64,000 nucleotides of DNA from Microbacterium sp. EST19A (GTDB taxonomy: Bacteria; Actinomycetota; Actinomycetes; Actinomycetales; Microbacteriaceae). Below the pieces are notes generated by a model. It was not told the DNA's origin. It was given only the letters and a program-made list of their open reading frames with translations, and searched no databases. Below are positions 33,659 to 43,192 of the stretch, one piece after another. The stretch is from positions 1,178,001-1,242,000 of the forward strand of contig NZ_JAHXYZ010000002.1 in assembly GCF_019969685.1 (NCBI RefSeq), read 5' to 3'. The position numbers and the translations under genes were made by a program. Numbering within the stretch: position 1 is the first letter of the stretch; each line of letters opens with the position of its first letter.

Positions 33659-34681
33659 CTAGCAGCCGCACGACTCTCGCGTCACGAGGTCGACGGGCAG
33701 GGTGACGTGAGCGTCATCCTGTGCCACGGCGACTCCGGATACGAGGTCGAACAGTCGTTCGGTCGCGAGACGTGCCATGTGTTCCGCCGGCACGTGCATC
33801 GTGGTGATCGAGGGAGTCGTGACACGGCTGAGGCCGAAGTCGTCGAACCCGATGATCGAGATCTCAGAGGGCACGGCGAGGCCGCGTTCACGCAGGCGCG
33901 TCATCGCGCCGAATGCCATCTCGTCGTTGGCGGCGAACACACCGTCGACCTCAGCCATGTCGCCGGCAGCTCGCGCGCCGGACTCCTCGCTGTAGTCGCC
34001 GACGAGCAGATGTCCGGTGATGCCGTGCGCCTCGACGGCGTCGAAGAATCCGTCCCGCCGGTCGATCGCGCTCTGGTGGTCGAGGGGACCGCTGACATGT
34101 GCCAGCACCCGGCGCTGGTGCACCTCGATGAGATGCGACGTCGCCTCGAAGGCCGCAGCGCGGTCGTCGACGCCGATGCTGACCGAGTCCGGCAGATACG
34201 GGAAGTTCCCCAGCAGGACCAAGGGCAGGCCGCTCTTGACCAGGCGCTCGATGTTGTCGTCCGTGACGGCGGCGCTGGTCACGATCGCGCCGTCCACACT
34301 TCCCGATCGCATGACGCGCTCGTACGCCGCCATCCCGTGCGATTCATCCGGGTTGGTGGAGATGACGACCTGCGCATCCTTGTCGTTCGCCACTCCGGTC
34401 ACGCCCGTGAGAACGTGCATGAAGTAGCTGTGCCCGAAGACATGCTGACTGGTGTTGGGAATGATGAGGGCCACCGCATCGGCCTTGCGCGCCCGAAGCG
34501 CGCGACCGGCGGAATTGGGCACGTAGCCGAGCTCGTCGGCGACCGTCAGAACCTTCGCCTTCGTGTCGGGTCCGATGCGGGGGTGGTCCCGGAGTGCCAT
34601 CGACACCGCGCTGACGGAGATGCCGACTTCCTTCGCGATGTCGCGCAGTGTCGCTCCCGCAGCCTTCGATGCAGATGCCAT
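33659..34681 (-). CDS. LacI-family repressor of the arabinan operon
   Basis: The 340-residue regulator has the LacI helix-turn-helix (TLRDIAKEVGISVSAVSMALRDHPRIGPDTKAKVLTVADELGYVPNSAGRALR, about residues 10-65) and a periplasmic-binding-like sugar domain. It ends in ESCGC. It is the first gene on the minus strand before the binding protein, permeases and hydrolases, so it most likely represses them and itself. LacI-type palindromes lie upstream at 34709-34720 and 34771-34792. Confidence 0.92.
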   Translation of the reverse strand: MASASKAAGATLRDIAKEVGISVSAVSMALRDHPRIGPDTKAKVLTVADELGYVPNSAGRALRARKADAVALIIPNTSQHVFGHSYFMHVLTGVTGVANDKDAQVVISTNPDESHGMAAYERVMRSGSVDGAIVTSAAVTDDNIERLVKSGLPLVLLGNFPYLPDSVSIGVDDRAAAFEATSHLIEVHQRRVLAHVSGPLDHQSAIDRRDGFFDAVEAHGITGHLLVGDYSEESGARAAGDMAEVDGVFAANDEMAFGAMTRLRERGLAVPSEISIIGFDDFGLSRVTTPSITTMHVPAEHMARLATERLFDLVSGVAVAQDDAHVTLPVDLVTRESCGC

Positions 34682-34708
34682 CGTGTCTCCTTCGACGTGG
34701 TCGGATGC

Positions 34709-34720
34709 TGAAACGTTTGA
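34709..34720. promoter_or_regulatory. Candidate LacI operator
   Basis: TGAAACGTTTGA is centred on the palindrome AAACGTTT, differing from a perfect LacI/CcpA-type TGAAACGTTTCA by one base. It lies 28 bases upstream of the lacI start. Confidence 0.55.
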
Positions 34721-34770
34721 GCACTGAATCCTCGGAACGACGATTTATTCGCGGAGCCGGGTATTCGGAA

Positions 34771-34792
34771 TCTGCTTCAACGTTAGAGCAGA
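34771..34792. promoter_or_regulatory. Second candidate LacI operator
   Basis: A 22-base inverted repeat has outer arms TCTGCT and AGCAGA with AACGTT at the centre. It lies about 90 bases upstream of lacI and 51 bases after the first candidate site, so two-site repression is possible. Confidence 0.55.
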
Positions 34793-34898
34793 CGCTACCA
34801 AACGGAGGAACCCACTGTCAATGACTGACTCGCGTCGATCGGACTAGGATCAGGGCCCTCGGCGCGCTCTCCCTGAGAAGCCGTGACAGGAGCAGGAA

Positions 34899-35327
34899 AT
34901 GACCGAACAGCACTGGTCCGGCGCAGGCACCCCGGAGGACCCGTGGATGCTGAAGACAGCTCCCCTGTCATCCGACTACACCCTCTACCGGGATGACGAC
35001 AGCGATCCTGCTCTCCTGGTCTGCCAGGTCGGCGCGACCCGTCTCACCTACCTCGCCCGGGCGATCGAGGACCTTCATGCGGAGCTGCTCCGACGGGGCG
35101 ACTGGGTGGCGCTCGGTGCGGCCGACGAGAAGAAGGAGCCGGCACCCGATTCGGTCGAGGCCTGGGGACGGTCCGAGGACAACCCCGTCGGTGGCTGGTA
35201 CGGGCAGCGGAAGGGGTATCGAGGTCGTTTCGGCATGTACGTGCCGCCGCTGCTGGAGGCCCTGGGTCTCGTCGAACTCGAGCACAACCCGCGCAACAAT
35301 CGCGTGAGGGCGATCCCGCAGGAGTGA
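34899..35327 (+). CDS. Hypothetical protein (DUF6855-like)
   Basis: The 142-residue soluble protein begins HWSGAGTPEDPWMLKTAPLSSDYTLYRDD and has GRSEDNPVGGWYGQRKGYRGRFGMYVPPLLEALGLVELEHNPRNNRVRAI, a pattern I associate with a conserved actinobacterial family of unknown function. AGGAGCAGGA precedes ATG, and TAGGAT at 34843-34848 may be its -10 box. It appears to be a single-gene unit. Confidence 0.75.
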   Translation: MTEQHWSGAGTPEDPWMLKTAPLSSDYTLYRDDDSDPALLVCQVGATRLTYLARAIEDLHAELLRRGDWVALGAADEKKEPAPDSVEAWGRSEDNPVGGWYGQRKGYRGRFGMYVPPLLEALGLVELEHNPRNNRVRAIPQE

Positions 35328-35428
35328 CGCCGTCGGTTTCGGAGTGGGGCTTCGACAAGAAGGGACCTTCGGCCCTGCCGGTCCGTCGCCGTCGGCGGTG
35401 CACTGGAGGGAACAGAAAGGTCGGGATC

Positions 35429-35968
35429 ATGAGGTCATCAGAAGACGACGCCCGAGCAGGTTCGAGCAGAGGCACGGTGACCGACGGAGTGGAGAATCTG
35501 ACGACGACCGAGTGCTGGCGACTCATCGGAACCGAGAATCTCGGTCGGCTCGCCATCACCGCGCGGGATGGAGCGCCTGACGTCTCCCCGTTGAACTACT
35601 CCGTTCACGACGAGTCGATCTACTTCCGCTCGGCACCCGGCTCGAAGCTCGCAGCGTTGGCGATCCACCCGATCGCCGCGTGGGAAGTCGACGGCGACGA
35701 CGCGGGTCTCCGCTGGAGCGTCGTCGCGCGAGGCGTGGTGCGGCGCCTCAACACCGACGAGGAGATCCACGCCTCCGGAGTGAAGAACATCGTCTCCTCG
35801 AGTCCGGCGAGGTGTGGAAGATCGACGCGGGTGGCCCCGGTCTGGGAACAGCCGGCTCGGGCGACGTGCTCGCCGGCTCCATCACCGGCTTCGCCGCCCG
35901 CGGTCTCCGCCCCGAACAAGCCGCGGTGTGGGGCTCGTGGTGCCACACCCGCGCGGGCGATCGGCTGA
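35429..35968 (+). pseudogene. Truncated PPOX-family flavin-binding protein
   Basis: The first ~125 residues match pyridoxamine 5'-phosphate oxidase-like proteins: TTTECWRLIGTENLGRLAITARDGAPDVSPLNYSVHDESIYFRSAPGSKLAAL and AAWEVDGDDAGLRWSVVARGVVRRLNTDEEIHASG. After about 35,795 the frame leaves the family and runs into Pro/Ser/Arg-rich sequence to 35,968, because the DNA there belongs in another frame to an NnrD fragment. The PPOX fold has therefore lost its last strand and helix. It may still yield a protein, but not an intact enzyme. Confidence 0.75.
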
Positions 35969-36066
35969 CCGAACGGATGGGGCTGGGGTTCCTGGCGCGA
36001 GATCTCACCCGCGAGCTCCCCGCCGCTCTCCTCGAGGCCGACGACCTCCGGAGCTCCTCGACCTGA
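35794..36066 (+). pseudogene. nnrD: 3' fragment of ADP-dependent NAD(P)H-hydrate dehydratase
   Basis: About 90 codons in another frame encode ESGEVWKIDAGGPGLGTAG, SGDVLAGSITGFAARGLRPE and HTRAGDRLTERMGLGFLARD, the C-terminal signature of the YjeF/NnrD NAD(P)HX dehydratase, including the ATP/ADP-binding GTAGSGD loop. The N-terminal two thirds are absent. It joins the truncated PPOX gene with a frame change, pointing to a deletion that fused two genes. The gene is certainly non-functional here. Confidence 0.8.
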
Positions 36067-36078
36067 CGACGCGCTCGC

Positions 36079-36366
36079 CTATTCAGGATCCCTGCGGTCG
36101 AGGGAGGCCCGGAGTTCGGCGTTCTCGTCTTGCAGGTCCATCACCTGGCCGATGCCCGTCAGGTTGACGCCGTCCGTCTGGAGATCGGCGACCCGGCGCA
36201 TCCGATCGATGTCCTCCTCGCTGTAGCGGCGCGTTCCTCCCTCGGTGCGCGCGGGAACGACGAGACCTTTGCGCTCGTACAGCCGCAACGTCGCCGGAGG
36301 CAGATCGAGCAGTTCTGCAGCCACTCCCATGGTGTACACCGGCCGCGCGCGAGGGGACGAATCCAT
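36079..36366 (-). CDS. hspR: MerR-family regulator, HspR-like
   Basis: The 95-residue protein has a MerR winged helix (VYTMGVAAELLDLPPATLRLYERKGLVVPARTEGGTRRYSEEDIDRMRRVADLQTDGVNLTGIGQVMDLQDENAELRASL) ending in a short coiled coil. Length and sequence match HspR, the heat-shock repressor. No dnaK operon is nearby; the Hsp20 gene at 36842 is the likely target. CTTGCAT and ATGCATCAAG in the upstream spacer (36397-36431) are a loose match to the HAIR element and not decisive. Confidence 0.82.
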   Translation of the reverse strand: MDSSPRARPVYTMGVAAELLDLPPATLRLYERKGLVVPARTEGGTRRYSEEDIDRMRRVADLQTDGVNLTGIGQVMDLQDENAELRASLDRRDPE

Positions 36367-36510
36367 ATCGAGAAGTCTGCTCTGAGAACTTGCATTACGT
36401 CAATCCCTGGTGTACAAAATATGCATCAAGTGATCCACATCTCTCGAGGTCGGAGTGCCGATCCCCCGGCACTCCGGCCGTGACGACGAAGGATTTGGAG
36501 GTGATCTTCT

Positions 36511-36783
36511 GTGGCAGTCATCAGCCCGGTCGATGACCCGCTGACGCGAATCGCAGACATCATCTGCGCGGACCCGGAGTGGGTGCGCGCAGAGTTCGAG
36601 CAGATCGTGTCCGGCCTTGCCGCCGTGTCGACGGCGACGATCATGCCGCCGCATCGCCCGGCGGGTCCCATCTACGGACTCATCCGCCCGCCTGCCCCTT
36701 CCGGGGACTCGTGGGCCCAGGCCCTCGCTGAGAGGGTACGCGCACCTCCACCCGATCCGGCCGCTCGCGGCCATCACCGCTGA
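36511..36783 (+). CDS. Hypothetical protein
   Basis: This 90-residue frame starts with GTG 36511 behind a strong GGAGGTGA site. The N-terminal half (DPLTRIADIICADPEWVRAEFEQIVSGL) could form a helical domain; the rest is Pro-rich. I do not recognise a family. It sits between hspR and hsp20, 58 bases upstream of the latter, so it may be co-expressed in the heat-shock response. Confidence 0.55.
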   Translation: MAVISPVDDPLTRIADIICADPEWVRAEFEQIVSGLAAVSTATIMPPHRPAGPIYGLIRPPAPSGDSWAQALAERVRAPPPDPAARGHHR

Positions 36784-36841
36784 CCACCATCTGTTGGGCG
36801 GCAGGTCACGCCGTCACTCATTGAGAGGAGCTTCTTTCACC

Positions 36842-37270
36842 ATGTCGATGTCATTTGATCCTTTCAGCCAGCTGGACCGGATCGCGCAGAGCGTCTTCGA
36901 CACCAGCAGGCAACCGCGCCTCATGCCCGTGGATCTCTTCCGCGAAGGCGACCGGTACGTACTGAACGCCGACCTTCCCGGAGTCGATCCCGGTTCGGTC
37001 GATGTGGACGTCGACGGTCACCTGCTCACGATCCGCGCCGAGCGGACGGAGGCGAAACGCGACAACTCTCGCTGGCTGGCACAGGAGCGCCCTTTCGGGT
37101 CTTACGTGCGCCGATTCACCATCGGTGACGACGTGGATGCGCAGGGCATCAGCGCCACCTACGACAACGGCGTGCTCAGCGTGATCATCCCGGTCGCCGA
37201 ACGCGCCAAGCCGCGCAAGATCCAGATCGAATCGATGGCGGCCCGCGAAGCCAAAGCCGTGACCGCCTGA
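36842..37270 (+). CDS. hsp20: Hsp20/alpha-crystallin small heat-shock protein
   Basis: The 142-residue chaperone has the alpha-crystallin domain (PVDLFREGDRYVLNADLPGVDPGSVDVDVDGHLLTIRAERT to YDNGVLSVIIPVAERAKPRKI), with the GVLS signature and an I-x-I/V-type tail (IIPV). It binds unfolding proteins in an ATP-independent way. GAGAGGAG lies 12 bases before ATG 36842. It is followed by a strong terminator and probably repressed by HspR. Confidence 0.93.
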   Translation: MSMSFDPFSQLDRIAQSVFDTSRQPRLMPVDLFREGDRYVLNADLPGVDPGSVDVDVDGHLLTIRAERTEAKRDNSRWLAQERPFGSYVRRFTIGDDVDAQGISATYDNGVLSVIIPVAERAKPRKIQIESMAAREAKAVTA

Positions 37271-37291
37271 TCCGAGCTGAGCTGACTGTCC

Positions 37292-37334
37292 AGCGTGGGT
37301 GGTGGCGGATGTCCTCTCCGCCATCACCCACGCT
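37292..37334 (+). terminator. Terminator after hsp20
   Basis: A long stem joins AGCGTGGGTG-GTGGCGGA with TCCGCCATCACCCACGCT with a single mismatch and a 7-base loop. It starts 22 bases after the hsp20 stop. There is no T tract, as is usual in these genomes. Confidence 0.7.
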
Positions 37335-37392
37335 CACCCCGCAGCCCTGTCACTCACCAGCTGCCCGCAACAAACGCCGAAGAGGTGGACCT

Positions 37393-37779
37393 ATGAATGA
37401 ACTGATCGACGCACGATTCGAGCTCCGCGACGTCGCGGCGCGCGAATGGTTGATTCTCGATCACAAGTACGAGGCCAACGACCCTCGCCGCACTGTGGGA
37501 TGCGTGTATGAGGTCGACGAACACGAAGTCGAAGTCATGTGGATGCGCACCCTGACCGTCGCGACAAGGTACATGTCACCCGTCGAGGCTCTCGACGATG
37601 TGCGGCGACTGTACGAGAGAGGCCGCGCGACACGTCCCATCGACATTCCGCACCTGCCGCCGCTGCTTTCCACCTCACCTGACGTGTCCGCTCTCACCGA
37701 AGTTGGCGGTCGTCGAGCACAGGGCGCACTTGCCCGGATGCCTCAGGCGGATGCTCTCTCCACCCACCCGCGGATCTGA
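37393..37779 (+). CDS. Hypothetical protein
   Basis: The 128-residue soluble protein begins NELIDARFELRDVAAREWLILDHKYEANDPRRTVGCVYEVDEHEVEVMWMRTLTVATRYMSPVEALDDVRRLYERG. AGAGGTGG precedes ATG 37393. I do not recognise a family. Its 3' end overlaps the convergent DUF1801 gene by 37 bases, so the C-terminal ~12 residues are antisense to the end of that gene. Confidence 0.6.
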   Translation: MNELIDARFELRDVAAREWLILDHKYEANDPRRTVGCVYEVDEHEVEVMWMRTLTVATRYMSPVEALDDVRRLYERGRATRPIDIPHLPPLLSTSPDVSALTEVGGRRAQGALARMPQADALSTHPRI

Positions 37780-38087
37780 GTCTCTGCCGCAGCATCCAGC
37801 GAACTGACGGTCCACGCCACGGGATGCAGATGGGCACCCTCTTCTCGCGTCGGGTTGACGACTTCGCCGAAGCCGAACGCGAGGTAGTCCTTGTCCGGCT
37901 TGATGTAGCAGATGTCTTTGCCGGCCTTGACGTAGAACACGAGCCCCCAACGGACGACCGGCTCCAACGAGGGCGCGCTCTCCCGGACGAGTGTGTGGAG
38001 CCGTTCCGCGAGCTCCCGATATTGCTCGGGGGCTTCTCGGAGCTTGGCCAGAACAGCCTCGTCGCCCTTCTTCGCGAACAACGCCAT
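37743..38087 (-). CDS. DUF1801-domain protein
   Basis: The 114-residue protein matches the DUF1801/YdhG-like family: LAERLHTLVRESAPSLEPVVRWGLVFYVKAGKDICYIKPDKDYLAFGFGEVVNPTREEGAHLH. These proteins have a small alpha-beta fold related to iron chaperone-type domains, with no proven reaction. It is convergent with and slightly overlaps the hypothetical gene at 37393. It is the last gene before the metal-resistance region. Confidence 0.8.
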   Translation of the reverse strand: MALFAKKGDEAVLAKLREAPEQYRELAERLHTLVRESAPSLEPVVRWGLVFYVKAGKDICYIKPDKDYLAFGFGEVVNPTREEGAHLHPVAWTVSSLDAAAETQIRGWVERASA

Positions 38088-38535
38088 GTTCCTACCTCCC
38101 TGATTCGGGTTGTGGTCACCGGTCGTGATTCTACGTCGACGGTGCGAGGTGGTCGAGAGACGCAGCCCGGTCTCGATGCGACGTTCTTCGACGAGCGGTC
38201 CATCGCCGATGGCTGTCCGATCTCACGAGAGTTGTCGGTTACTGAATAGAGAATCTCCGGAAAGACGGGTGAGTGGTGGGCTGCAGAAACTTCCAGTTGT
38301 CTCACGAAGCTTGTCAGTGGTCGCGTTCGCTCTCACCCTGCCTAAAAGGTCGGGCGGACCGTTTCGGTGCAGCAGGTTCCGGGAGGGGGTTTCGGCAGAT
38401 GCGCGATCGGCGTGTCGTGCAGTCGGCTGGCTACCTCGGTGCGCCCGCCGGAAACGATCGTTATCGGAGGGTGCAACAGGGCTGGCCTCATGGTTGTGCC
38501 GCGGTTCCGGAATGAAGATCTCTCGATTGTGTTGT
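38088..38535. other. Gene-poor junction before the metal-resistance region
   Basis: These 448 bases hold no supported gene and have a visibly lower GC content than the preceding chromosome. Two related 23-base blocks starting with TCTCACGA occur at 38221-38243 and 38300-38322 (15 of 23 identical). They might be relics of recombinase or transposon ends, but no transposase fragment is recognisable. Confidence 0.5.
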
Positions 38536-38552
38536 ATACCCCCAGGGGGTAT
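38536..38552. promoter_or_regulatory. CsoR operator
   Basis: ATACCCCCAGGGGGTAT is a perfect 17-base palindrome around one A, ten bases before the csoR ATG. GC-tract palindromes flanked by AT, of the form TACCCnnnnGGGTA, are the known binding sites of copper-sensing CsoR repressors. It overlaps the probable core promoter. Confidence 0.85.
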
Positions 38553-38561
38553 CATGTAAGA

Positions 38562-38843
38562 ATGAACGGCTACGACGACAACAAAGCGGATCTGCGCAAG
38601 CGGCTGAGCCGTGTTGAGGGTCAGGTGCGTGGGATCGCCCGGATGGTTGATGAGGACAAGTACTGCATCGACATCCTCACGCAGGTCTCCGCGGCGACGA
38701 GGGCCCTGGAGACGGTGGCGTTGTCGCTGCTCAGTGATCATCTGAGTCACTGCGTCGCCGAGGCAAGTGCGGAGGGTGGCGAGGTTGCGGCCGAGAAGGT
38801 CCGTGAGGCCAACGAAGCGATAGCCCGCCTGGTTCGTTCATGA
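38562..38843 (+). CDS. csoR: Copper-sensing repressor CsoR
   Basis: The 93-residue all-helical repressor has the CsoR copper site: Cys in KYCIDIL, then His and Cys in DHLSHCV (C-H-C ligand set). The N-terminal KADLRKRLSRVEGQVRGIARMV is typical. Copper(I) binding releases it from the operator at 38536-38552 and induces the following copZ and copB. The ATG at 38562 is only ten bases from the palindrome, so translation may be near-leaderless. Confidence 0.93.
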   Translation: MNGYDDNKADLRKRLSRVEGQVRGIARMVDEDKYCIDILTQVSAATRALETVALSLLSDHLSHCVAEASAEGGEVAAEKVREANEAIARLVRS

Positions 38844-38874
38844 TCACACGTCTGTCTAGTTGAAAGGGAACACC

Positions 38875-39198
38875 ATGTCTGATCGCATCGAGCTTGGGCT
38901 GAAGGACGCGAATGTTGGTTGCGCATGCTGCGCTGCGTCATCGAACACGGAGACACCTGCGCCTGTTGATGCTGCGGTGACAGCGGAGGTGCTTGTTGAC
39001 GGGATGACGTGCTCGCATTGTGCATCGAGTGTCACCGAGGAGCTGAGCGCTGTTGACGGCGTCGATTCGGTCACCGTGGATCTCAACGCGGGCGGCACTT
39101 CCCGGGTGACCATCCACAGCGCTGCCCCGGTTGATTCGGCTGCTGTGAAGGCCGCGGTGGAAGAGGCCGGCTACACCCTCGCGACCAGCAACGTTTGA
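38875..39198 (+). CDS. copZ: Heavy-metal-associated copper chaperone
   Basis: The 107-residue protein has a ferredoxin-like HMA domain (about residues 35-105) with the metal-binding motif GMTCSHCASSV. In front lies a short Cys-rich segment (VGCACCAASS) that could add a second Cu(I) site. It delivers copper to the ATPase encoded 53 bases downstream. AAAGGG precedes ATG 38875. Confidence 0.92.
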   Translation: MSDRIELGLKDANVGCACCAASSNTETPAPVDAAVTAEVLVDGMTCSHCASSVTEELSAVDGVDSVTVDLNAGGTSRVTIHSAAPVDSAAVKAAVEEAGYTLATSNV

Positions 39199-39251
39199 GT
39201 CGCATCTGACGGCTTCCGGCTCGCCCCGGGCGCATTAAGCAAGGAGTTCCG

Positions 39252-41372
<2,121 letters not shown>

Positions 41373-41423
41373 CCGAGGAGAGCCGACCGCGTGGACGTAG
41401 GCTGAGGAGAACGGGAGGTGAGA

Positions 41424-41885
41424 ATGTCGCTGATCAATGTCGCACAACGAGTGCGGGCACCGCGCACGCTCACCCACACCGTCCTGGTCGTGATCGCGGT
41501 CGCCGTGGGCATCATCGCCGGGTTGTTGGCGATGCACTCCTTCAACTCGCACGCGACGGCAGCCGGTCACCATGACACGGCGGCTGTCGGCGCGCAGGCC
41601 GCAGCGCCGGCGCACCACCATGATGCTCCAGCAGCAGCCCCCTTACCGGCCGCACCGGCACAAGACACGGGGTGCACTACGTGTGGCGGTCAGGATGCGA
41701 TGACGTGGATGGCGTGTGTGCTCGCTCTCCTGGTCGCCACCATCTTGCTTCAACGGATCGGGCTCGGTTGGCGGCGTACACCGCTGGCCGCGATGCTCGC
41801 GACGATCGACCGGCCCGCCCGGGCTCACGCACCCCTACCGCCCCCGCCCCCGTCTCTCACGGTTCTCTGCATCAGTCGCACGTGA
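41424..41885 (+). CDS. DUF6153-like small membrane protein
   Basis: The 153-residue protein has one N-terminal helix (LTHTVLVVIAVAVGIIAGLLAMHSF), a His-rich extracytoplasmic loop (GHHDTAAVG, AHHHDAP, then GCTTCGGQ) and a second helix with Cys (AMTWMACVLALLVATILLQRIGL). It ends PSLTVLCISRT, a motif shared with the protein at 54338-54811, so the two are paralogues. The His/Cys loop suggests extracytoplasmic copper binding. GGGAGGTGA precedes ATG 41424. Confidence 0.7.
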   Translation: MSLINVAQRVRAPRTLTHTVLVVIAVAVGIIAGLLAMHSFNSHATAAGHHDTAAVGAQAAAPAHHHDAPAAAPLPAAPAQDTGCTTCGGQDAMTWMACVLALLVATILLQRIGLGWRRTPLAAMLATIDRPARAHAPLPPPPPSLTVLCISRT

Positions 41886-41968
41886 TGACGCGCTAGCCCG
41901 CTCCGCAGGCAACGCATCCCTTGGCCCGGCAACAGTCGGGCCTCATCACCGACCCTTGGAGAACACTG

Positions 41969-42568
41969 ATGAAGATCCGACCCGCGGCAATCGCCGCACT
42001 CACCCTCACCGCACTACTCACGTTCACCGGCTGCGCCGGAGGCACTGGTTCCGGCGACGATATGGACGGAATGGACCACGGCGGCAGCTCCTCCGCACCC
42101 GCAGAGACAGCGGACGCGAACGAGGCTGACGTCATGTTCGCCCGCATGATGATCGAGCACCACACCCAGGCCGTCGACATGTCCGACACCATCCTGGCCA
42201 AAGAAGGCATCGACGAGCAGGTCACCGCCCTCGCCGAAGACATCAAGGCAGCTCAGCAGCCCGAGATCGAGAAGATGGAGAGCTGGCTCCAGGACTGGGA
42301 CGCCGCCGACACAGACACGGGCGAAATGGATCACGGCGGTGGCATGATGACCGAAGAGGATATGCAAGCCCTTGACGACGCCACCGGTGTCGAGGCGTCC
42401 CGCTTGTTCCTCGAGCAGATGATCGAGCACCACAATGGGGCCATCGACATGGCCCAGGACGAGATCGACAACGGCCAGAACAGCGACGCCGTGAACCTCG
42501 CTCAGACGATCGTCGACACTCAGACGGCGGAGATCGCCACGATGGAGGAGATTCTCGCGATCCTCTGA
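41969..42568 (+). CDS. DUF305 lipoprotein (CopM-like)
   Basis: The 199-residue protein has a lipoprotein signal (LTLTALLTFTGC), a short Asp/Met/His linker (DDMDGMDHGG) and two DUF305 repeats, each with the MMIEHH/MIEHH motif: FARMMIEHHTQAVDMSD and FLEQMIEHHNGAIDMAQ. DUF305 proteins such as CopM bind copper outside the cytoplasm through these His/Met residues. It follows copB and the DUF6153-like gene, so it likely sequesters exported copper. TTGGAG lies 11 bases before ATG 41969. Confidence 0.9.
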   Translation: MKIRPAAIAALTLTALLTFTGCAGGTGSGDDMDGMDHGGSSSAPAETADANEADVMFARMMIEHHTQAVDMSDTILAKEGIDEQVTALAEDIKAAQQPEIEKMESWLQDWDAADTDTGEMDHGGGMMTEEDMQALDDATGVEASRLFLEQMIEHHNGAIDMAQDEIDNGQNSDAVNLAQTIVDTQTAEIATMEEILAIL

Positions 42569-42576
42569 CCACGAAC

Positions 42577-42609
42577 GGTGTGGCGTGCCCTACCCGGGTG
42601 CGCCACACC
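42577..42609 (+). terminator. Terminator of the copper operon
   Basis: GGTGTGGCG and CGCCACACC form a perfect 9-base-pair stem with an inner CC/GG pair, starting 8 bases after the DUF305 stop. It marks the end of the csoR-copZ-copB-DUF6153-DUF305 unit. Confidence 0.7.
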
Positions 42610-42690
42610 GCCGGTCAGACGATGCGGACTACTCATGCGTCATCTCACATTCAGCGATGGCAACCATCGTTGACCGGCCCCGGAAGGAGG

Positions 42691-43017
42691 ATGATTGAAG
42701 TCGTGAAGATCGAGTTGCTACATATCGCAGAGTGCCCCAGTTGGGTCGAGACGGGGCGCCGCGTTTCCGAGGCGCTCCGAGAAACGGGTCACGACGTTGA
42801 CTCGACGCTGACCTTTCGACTCGTGCGAACCGAGGAAGACGCCGCGGAAGTCGCCTTCGCCGGCTCGCCCACAATCACGTTGAATGGAAACGATCTGTTC
42901 CCTGGTTCGGACCGCACAGTCGACTTAGCTTGCCGAATCTACCGAACGCCTGCGGGGTTGGCCGGGATGCCGACCACCGAACAAATTCGACAGGCCATCA
43001 CCACTCATGGGGACTGA
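42691..43017 (+). CDS. Thioredoxin-like/alkylmercury lyase-family small protein
   Basis: The 108-residue protein has VKIELLHIAECPSWVETGRRVSEALRETGHDVDSTL and AFAGSPTITLNGNDLFPG, a thioredoxin-like fold with a single Cys-Pro in place of the CxxC pair. Such proteins occur near mercury, arsenic and copper genes, but no activity is established. The start is ATG 42691, directly after GGAAGGAGG, or GTG 42703. The next small gene overlaps its end by 11 bases. Confidence 0.75.
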   Translation: MIEVVKIELLHIAECPSWVETGRRVSEALRETGHDVDSTLTFRLVRTEEDAAEVAFAGSPTITLNGNDLFPGSDRTVDLACRIYRTPAGLAGMPTTEQIRQAITTHGD

Positions 43018-43159
43018 CTCTGAGGTGGAATGCACCTGTTGCGGCCGATCCCTGCCCCGAAGGAAACTGCATTCCCTCGGGAACGATCGTGCGTTCATCT
43101 GCCGTCGCTGCGGATGGTGGGTGGCGCTTCGTCTCCGCCACGACCGCCCGAACGCGTGA
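43007..43159 (+). CDS. Small zinc-ribbon protein
   Basis: A 50-residue frame begins at ATG 43007, inside the end of the thioredoxin-like gene, and encodes EVECTCCGRSLPRR, then FICRRCGWWVALRLRH. The two Cys-x2-Cys knuckles (CTCC and CRRC) are the pattern of a zinc ribbon or rubredoxin-like metal site. The 11-base overlap suggests translational coupling. No family is recognised and the frame is too short for most gene callers. Confidence 0.55.
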   Translation: MGTDSEVECTCCGRSLPRRKLHSLGNDRAFICRRCGWWVALRLRHDRPNA

Positions 43160-43192
43160 GCTGCACCGAGGGTTCGATCGGCGCGCCCGGAG

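Noticed and set aside
38221..38322. Two TCTCACGA blocks as attachment sites of an integrated element
   Set aside because: They match at only 15 of 23 positions, are 79 bases apart, and no integrase or tRNA is present.
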